A DNA stretch of 64,000 nucleotides. Source: Sphaerolaimus hirsutus (Eukaryota > Nematoda > Chromadorea > Monhysterida > Sphaerolaimidae). The stretch covers positions 22,007,206 through 22,071,205 of the forward strand of contig OZ038459.1 of the NCBI GenBank assembly GCA_964036195.1, written 5' to 3'. Below are positions 53,501 to 62,500 of this stretch, piece after piece (the stretch's first letter is position 1; the number at the start of each line of letters is the position of its first letter). The position numbers and the translations under genes were made by a program. The notes beneath the pieces are model-generated. The model saw nothing but the letters and a program-made list of their open reading frames with translations. It did not search any database and was not told the origin of the DNA.

Positions 53501-56500
53501 TTATTATTATACCGAACACTGAAAATTTCAATTTACATAAATATGCGAACTGGTTCACAGAGGCCCTTCATTCAATGTCAAGTTTTTTAAACATGAAACG
53601 TCATTAAAAAACATCAAAACTCACCACATTCAAAATTTCCCCATCGGCAGGCAAAGGGTCATCTTTGAACAAAATTACTCTCTTCCCATTTATAATAATA
53701 TCCTGCATGGCGCCTTTGAACGATTTTCCATCTATGTCAAATGCCTCTGACACTGGCGTAAAATCTTCCAAATTGGCAGATTGAAACAAGTCATTTTTCT
53801 CTGATTTCTGTGGATAGCCCCCGATGAAAATGTGATCCACTATTAAGGGCATTAAAAGTGTGTTGGTTGTACTGTTTAGGACCTGAAATTGGAGGAAATT
53901 TTTTGCACATAATTATTCAAGGGGGTGAGATTATTTTTACCTCACTCGTCTAACAGGGGGAATTATTCGAGAGGGGGACTATTTAAGTGGACGTAAGGGA
54001 TAGTAGATATTTGAGAGGGGGATAAGCTATGTATTTTGCATAAAATTTCTGGCGAAATAATGAGCCCTGCCCTCGAGTGAGCCCCCGTTGAATTAATCCA
54101 ATTCAAAATTTTCCAGTGAAAAATAAACCCCCTGGGATTATTTCGAGGAAATACGGTAGTCAATTTCAAAATCAAACCCACCAAAGTTTCATTGACAAAT
54201 GCGGAAATCGCACTGCCATTTCTGTGCACCCGGACCCGGTGTAAAAATCCATTGTCAATTCTGGGAGAATTCGGTATTGAGTCAATTTGAACAGCGTCCA
54301 CGAAACGTGAATTTACCTGTTGGATGTAAAGTGGTATTTTTTTATTAGTTTACAATATTCATTGTGATATGTAGTAAGGGTTGATATTTATAAGTAGGGT
54401 ATAAAAATTGATAAAAAAAACAGCACATTTTGAAGAAACCAGGCATCTGAAAGTGGGTAACCCCCTAGGTAACCCCCCCCCCCAAAAAAAAAAAATTACG
54501 CCCAAAGTATTTACCTAGGTTACTACAATCCCAGACCTCTAGCAAAGGGCAGTCCCGCACCCCGTGAAGTGTAAAGGGTTAAATCTCATGTACAATGTCA
54601 ATTCAAAAAGATAGATTTACCGAATTTTTCACACTTTGCATGCCAATTGACACGTTTTAAATGACATTTTGCGCTTTACTTACAGATACAGAAATGACAC
54701 TTTACAGGCTGCGGGACGGCCACCAGCTATCTATTAAAGTAAAGATGAAAAATCGCTATTTGTTGTTCTTTTCAGCCAATTGTAAAATGTCAAAAACCCG
54801 AATAAACTCACGGCTAAAGTTCCATTTTTCACCCGCACTGCGAGAAATGTATTGAGCGGACCTTGTATGATGTTTCCTATATACGCCAGTGGACCATTTG
54901 GCTCGCGTGTGCGCACCTGTAAAGTTTCAAATTGTGTATAACGTAAATATATCCTCGAATAAGGCCCCGTGGGAGTTTTTTTTATTGTTCGAGGATATAC
55001 TCAAGGCTATAAATATTGAATAAATATTTAAGGCTCATGTACTACGAATAGTGTGTCTAGTGCTTTTTGTTAAATTTGCACAAATTTGTAAAACTTTGCC
55101 AGCGCTTGTTTACACAGCGATTCACCAACGTGCTGACATGTAGAAACAAAATGGGACAACATAGACCCTAAAGTAGACAACATCGTTCCACAGCATGTTA
55201 ATTCAAGCTGCAATTGTGACGCGCACAAACCCAGCGTCGATACAACGTAATGACTAGTGATGTAAATGCGCCATGGCGCTTTTGGCGTTTGGCGCTATTA
55301 TCCTGTGGCGCCAAGCCCATGAAAAGCGCCATGGCGCTTTTGGCGCTATTTTTGACCGGCGCTAGGAACAAAATGCCTGGCGCTGGCGCTTGGCACCATC
55401 GGCGCCTGGCGCTAAGGTTTGGAAAAGCGTCATGGCGCTTTTGGCGGTTGGCGCCAAAGTTCTGGCGCTTTTCACATCACAAGTATGACACATCGAAACA
55501 ACCTGGAAACAACGTGGAAACAAGGCATTGTTTCCACGTTGTCCCATCTTGTTTCTACATGTCAACACGTTGGTGAATCGCTGTGTTACCCACATTCACC
55601 CACATCAAATTGTTTGCATGAAATAGCATTAATTTGCTATAAAGTTGATAACAAATACAGCTAAACACATATTCAAAAAATCACGGCTTTTGGACAAAAA
55701 ATGGGAGATACCTACCTACCGTATTTACTCGAATAACTCCCCCGGGGAATAATTTTTTCGTCAGGCATTTTTGAGGGGGGAACTATTCAAGGGGGGTATT
55801 ATTCAAGTGGGGGCATTATTATTTCCTCAAAATTTTCAAGTATGTTTACGTCACACAACATACACATGTACGTCCAATTTCCATTCGTAGTGCACATTTC
55901 TTTGCATCCTTACACACCGAATGTGCTGCATTTGTATTCGATGAATCAAACGAGGCACTGCTATTTTGCTTGGTTTGATTTCATAGATTGTCTTTTTAAT
56001 AAATGTACATTATTTATTCTCCATCATTGTGGAGGGGGAATTATTCAAGTGGGGGGGGAGAATTCGAGTAAATACCGTATTTCCTCGAAATACCCCCCGG
56101 GGGGTGATTGTTTCATAGTGGTCCCGAGAGGGGGGGGGGTTAAACGAGGGGGGGTATTTCGAGGGGGGGGGGGGGTTATTATTTCACAAGAAATTTTTTG
56201 AAAACCAAGTACGAAATTGTCGTCTGAAACGTACGCAGACGTCGAAAAATGCAACAAAAACTGCCATTTATAAGGTTCTGTAGACTAATATTAGTACGTA
56301 GATGGTATAAACACTGTTCTAACGTGATTCCGACATTGTTTTAACGTGTGTTCTGCACTACGCAGAACATAAACTGCCGTATTTGTCATGTACGTTCTCT
56401 TTACACTCAATTTGGGGGGGGGGTATTTAGAGGGGGGGGGGTGATTGTTTCATAGTGGTCTCGAGAGGGGGGGGTCAAACGAGGGGGGGGGGTATTTCAA

Positions 56501-59500
56501 GGGGGGGGTATTTCGAGGAAATACGGTACGGTATTTTCAAAAATAAAAAATACAACAAACCATTGCATCAAATTCATTATATTTTCTCGATTCTACCGTA
56601 ACTCTTTCATCCACCTCCAACTGGACATAACTCCCATCGGAGTTAGGTTCACTTTCAAAATCGCTGCTAAAAGTGCCAGGCGTCAAAACAGTGTCACATT
56701 TTGCGCCAAAATACGGTTTTCTGCAGGCACATTTGAAACTGGACCATTGATCAATACATTGTCCATTTTCTGTTTAAGGGAAAGTGTTAATCATATGAGG
56801 TGTCCACTTTTCTAAAAGTCGATAGTGCAAAATTTCGAATGGTAAGTTATGCACGGAAACGGTATCTATTATTGACACCGCACATTTGTCACCATTTTCT
56901 TTTTATGTCACTTGGCACTTTTTAAAGTGTCACATTTTGACACTTCTGAAACAATTTACACCAATTTTCAAAAAAAAACTTCACACAAAGTCGATCAGTG
57001 CACTTGTTTACTGGACTTTTTTAACATTAGCACTTTCACACATAAAATCCAAAGCACAAACTTCCACAGGTGTCATATTGGCACTGGATTGTCCTAACGC
57101 AACCCGGTAGCCAATTAAGCGCAGTAGATGGAGACATTTCTCCAGGAATCAATGCATTTCCATTGACAGAAATGTGCCGCATGCAGCCTGCAGAATTGGA
57201 GACATTTTGTGAAATTGAAATGTGAAATTTTGAAATGGAATTTTGTGAAAAGAAGTTAATAGAAGAGGTGAAAAATTCTGGCGTAGAAATAAAAAAAATT
57301 ACGAATTTTCTACTTTTTTTTCTTGAAATTCGAAATTCGGAGATTTGCCCAACAAAATTTTAAACAATATTCCATCATTAATGATAAAAAACGTTACGGG
57401 AACCTAAATATGAAAAGTTTTGATAAGTGCACAAAATGGCAAAAATAAATCGCCTTTCATATTTTGTCATCTTTCCACAATAATGTGCAAATATGAAACT
57501 GATCGACAACAATTTATTTGAAAAACACAATATAAATATACATTTTACTCACCGACAAAACTCTGCTCAGAATGTCTACTTTTGCCAAAATCACTGTGAT
57601 ATATACTCACACTTTTTCTCTCAATGTAGGGCAAATCCATCTGAACTTGGTTCAAAATACCCGCAGAATTTGATGACAAATGGACTAGAATTAGACTGTG
57701 ATTTCTGATAAAATGTGTCAACTGGAGGCGTTCCCAATTTCCGGTGTTCAGGGGGTATCTATGGAAAAGAAATAGTTACGAATTTATTTTTTTAAACAAC
57801 AGGTTAAGTATTTACATTTTCGAATAAGATGACTTGCAATGAAACATGTACCAAATTCCATTTAGGCTAAATATTTACATGTAAAACGGACAACAACATT
57901 TTACCGGGTATTTCACTGGACATATGGAAACCAGTTGGCACATCTAAAATTCCAAATTTCTAAATCTACCGTATTTCCTTGAATTACCCCCCGGGTGGTT
58001 TATGTTTTCACAGTGGAAATTTTGAGGGGGGGTTCAAACGAGGGGGGTATTTCGACGGGGGGTTTATAAAAACACATAGTGCCCGTTTTGAGGGGGCCTT
58101 TTTCGAGAGGGGGGTATTTCGAGGAAATACGGTACCCAAATATCTGAATTACGCAGCGAAGGTCAAAATCTCCTGGTTATCCCCCCGATTGAAAACTTAA
58201 TATTTATTAACGAACAGAAATAAAACAAACGTTTCAATTGCGATAGTTTCCCCGATCCGATTGAATCCAAACCAGTGAAAGTTGATAAATCCATTTTCCA
58301 ATGTCAACTCTAGCAACTTCGTTCCATCGATAAGGCTTCCAGTCAATAAAAGTGCATCTTTGATTGTGGTTTTAAAATCAAATTTGATCGAAAATTGGTC
58401 GATATCATTTTGATTACTTGAAATGTGCACCAGTTGCGTTTGGTCAGTAAATGATACAGTCTGTAAATGGAAATTTTTGGGGATTGTTTCTTTCAATTTT
58501 TATTATTTTTAAAGTGAAAAAAACAGTATTATGGCGAATAACAAGTTTAGTAAAATAATTCGAAACACATTGTGATTTTTAAAGTTTTCGTCTAAAAATA
58601 TTATGTAAGAAGGTCACCATTTCCTGAATGAGCATTTTACCTCGAAATAATCATTCCCAGTACATTCAATTTCCCAGGAAAACAAAAAAATGAACCACAC
58701 CGTATCTTTATCACACATTTCTCCAGTGAAACCATCGCTTTCACAATAACAACTGTGTTCCTTTTTGTTTTTGGCGCACTTTTGTCCATTCGCTGCACAA
58801 ATGTCAGTTTCGTTTATAGAACAGCTCGGCTGGCGTTCGTTGCAACTGTGATGATTTTAAGTATTGATTTGATGAGAGATTTTGACAAAAATGTGAGAAA
58901 AGTGACAACTAAAGTTGTCTGTGGTAAATACAATTTGTACTTGTCGCTTGGGTAATCACTTAGTTACACATGTGTAACTTATCACTTGACAACGTGCAGA
59001 ATTCACCAAAAAAATGACACAGAAATTCCTCCATTATTTGCGAAACGCGCACATAAAACGCCAAAATAACTCCACACACACTAGTTGACAAGGAGACCAA
59101 ATGTATACAGCTTCCCATCCCAATTCAAAACTTGCTCAGGTGTATAGTAAATACTAAAAATATTTGTTTCACAGGTTCACTTGCAACATGATTCGACACT
59201 TTTGCATTAGAACGTCGTTGGTGGGCTCGTAAGTAAGCTTCGAATTGGGATGGGAACCAGTTGACATTTGTCGTTCCTGTCAACTAGTGTGGATGGTCAA
59301 TAAACATTAACAAGTATGCGCAAAATGTCAACCAACCGAACACCTGTCCACCCGCTCTCACAATCGCACACAAAACTCCCAATTGTATCAAGGCATCTCA
59401 TGGAATGCTTCCCGCAAATTCCAGGGTTCATGGCACACTCGTTTATTTGGAATTGACACTTGTCACCGCCAAAGCCATTTTGACAATTGCAACGGGTTTT

Positions 59501-62500
59501 TGAGAAGTCTTGAAGGATGTTTGAATGAGTTTAGAAGTGTGAAACGAATTGTGAAGAACGTGGGACCAGTCCCAGACCCTGTAAAATGCCATGAAAAATG
59601 TCAAATGTAATCTAAGGTGTCTAAAGTCGTTCAAAATTCTCTGGACAATGTTAAATGCGATGCAAATGTTCAAATTTGCATGCCATTTGACATTTACATG
59701 GCATTTTACAGGGTCTAGGAGTTCTTCCTGGGGTCAATTCAGCATGTGGAGAAGTGAAAAAAAACAATTTTGAAGCGACATGTAAAAAGTAAAAGAAAAG
59801 TGAATTTTTAGGTGAGTAGGGGAATGGTAAGTGAAAACTAAAAAGACAATAGTTAAGTGACAACATACCCTAAGAATGTTTTCGAATTTGTATTTTCCTT
59901 TTATCTTCTATTTTATATTAAATTTATTTTGCTTATAAACTATTCACTTCTCACTTTTGGTTTTCACTCAAATCAAATTGTTTTTTACTTCTACACCTGT
60001 GTGCAATTTGTAACTTAGAAGCATTAAAAGAAATTTTTAATAAATTCTCGAAAAGTTTTTTTATATTCTCAAAACATAGTCATTTTTCTAACATAAATAA
60101 TAAATCAAAATTCACAACCCACCATTTTCCAGCACACATTTCCCCTCATTTTGACACATATTCATATCAATTGAACATTCACCATTTTCAGTCTGTCCGA
60201 GATTTGAAATTTCAGTTGACGTTAATGTCTCACTTGTTACCAGAACAGTTTGAGTTGTGGTTTCCACCGAATTTTCGCACAAGTCTCCGGAAAAATTTTC
60301 AGGACACAGACACACGAAACCTGATGCATTTTCATAAGTGAAGGGACCGGGGATCAAGCCTGAAAGTTTTAGGTGGTTTTTCAAAATGTTTTTAAAATAT
60401 ATGATGTAAAAGTATATGTTGGATAGTGATGAAAAAGCGCCATGGGCCATGGTCCTAGCGCCAAAGGAAAAAGCGCCATGGCTGTGGCGCCGTTGGCGTT
60501 CGTTGAAGTTTTCGTTGGCACCGATCCAAGCGCGTCAAAAAGGCAGTGCACTATTCCGCATGTAAACCCATCCCGCATGTTGACCCGGAACACATTTAAT
60601 TATACCTGGCATGTTGAAAATAGGTAATAAAACGCATTACCTAGTTTTTTTGAAGGTGAAAATCTATAAGACGTATGAAAATTAGGGAATTTTGGTGAAA
60701 ATTAGGCTAAAATTGCTCAAAAGCGCTCCAGATAGCTAGATAGATGGGCAATTTGCGGGTGGGGGGGGGGTGTTCAGGGGAATGTAGCCAAAAAAAATTG
60801 CGCCAGGGATAGATAGATATCTGGGCGGTTTGGGGTGGTGTTACTCCCCCTTTCTTACCCCTGCAGGCATAATGTGTCTATAATGGGTCTACATGCGGAA
60901 TGGGCTTTGATGCGGAATGGGCCCTAGCCCGTCAAAAATGGCATGTGTTTATAGAAATGCTCCCTTCCGGAGAATTGTAAAACAAAATCACCCGACAAAA
61001 ACCAAAAACCTTTAAAGTGTGTCCCAACCTTTTTCATACGCATTTTTATCGCTTTTTTGCACACAGGTGGCGCCATTTCTGCAAGGGTCCTCCAAACATT
61101 CATCTATGTCTATGTCGCACACAACTCCCGAATATCCCGGCAGACATTTGCATTCCTGGGAATTTGTGTATAGATATAAATTTGATAGATTTGTATCAAC
61201 AGGGAGTAGTCCCGCACCCTATAAAGTGTAAAATCAGGTGTCAAATGTCATGCAAAATGTCGATAAAAATTTCCTGCATTTTTTACACCTTGCATGACAA
61301 ATTGACAAATTTGTATAACATTTTGCATGACATTTGAGACTTGACACTGCACTTTACAGGGCTCGGTACTGCCCCCATGAAAATGCCGCGAGTGGAAAAG
61401 TGACAAGAAAACTTATAGGTGACAGATATTTTCATTGGAAACGTCACTTGTCACTGAGAAGTATATTGAAACTTGGCCAAAAACCAAATACATAATTTAC
61501 TTCAAAACACCCTTCCACCACTTTTCTGTTCACCTGATATATAAGATTTAAAAAAAATCCATCCAACCTGCACATCAGAATCGAATTGACAAGTACCTCC
61601 ATTTTCACAAGTCAACCCCCCAGCACAGGGCAAATTGCCTGAAGTTACAGGTTTCAATGTTGTTGAAATTGTTGTTTCTGAAGTGGATTGGTTGTCGGTT
61701 GATGTTGTTGTTGTTGTTTTTGTTGTTGTTGATGTAATTGTGGAAATTTCGAATAATGGCGGCGCGGCTGAAATGGTAAAAGTTACAAAATATTTATTAC
61801 GGAACATTGATTTGGAGAACCAATGCCAAGATTGTGGAATGGGAGAATTTTAGTTTGTTTATGCAAATAGTTACCCGAAAATAAACTGAATGAGTTCATT
61901 ACATTTTTTTACAAACGATATCGTAGATTGTCGCTGAACACACTACTTTACAAACGAAATTTTGAGATTAAATAAACTCATAAAATCAATTTTTGTAACT
62001 GTTGACAACGGAACACATTTTAGCTTCCCCTTTCACTCAACTCTATTTTTAGTAATAACTATCAACACTACTAAGTATTAACAATACAAAAAAATTTAAA
62101 ATCACGTTCGAAAACTCACTTTCAGTTGACGTTTCGTCAACTCCACCAAGAAATCGTTCGCAATCCGGTCCGGAAAATCCGGGCGGGCAATTGCAAACAT
62201 ATCCGGGACCGGGAAAAATTTCTACGCATTTTCCATTGTTTTGACATGGAGAGCTGTAAAAATTGCTCTTTTAAAGGAAGCGAAATGGTAAGATTTGTAA
62301 TGAGGATTACAATTCATGATGTGAATTAAAAATAACTGATAAAAATGATAATAAAATTTCTGCTGACACTGAAATCAAACTGAGAAAAGCTTTTTTCAGT
62401 GAACATGGTAAACATCAAAAGTTGGCCCCAATGATGCTACTTACCCTGGGTGTCAACTGGTTTCCACGTCAATTCAGAATTTAGTTGACGGTTCACAGGA

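Noticed and set aside
55250..55664. Overlapping frames rich in Trp/Arg/Leu (WRFWRLA)
   Set aside because: Translations of the GCGCCATGGCGC word repeat inside a fold-back element.
58755..58955. 66-codon + strand frame opposite a crumbs exon
   Set aside because: Antisense shadow of the EGF/LamG1 exon at 58641-58845.
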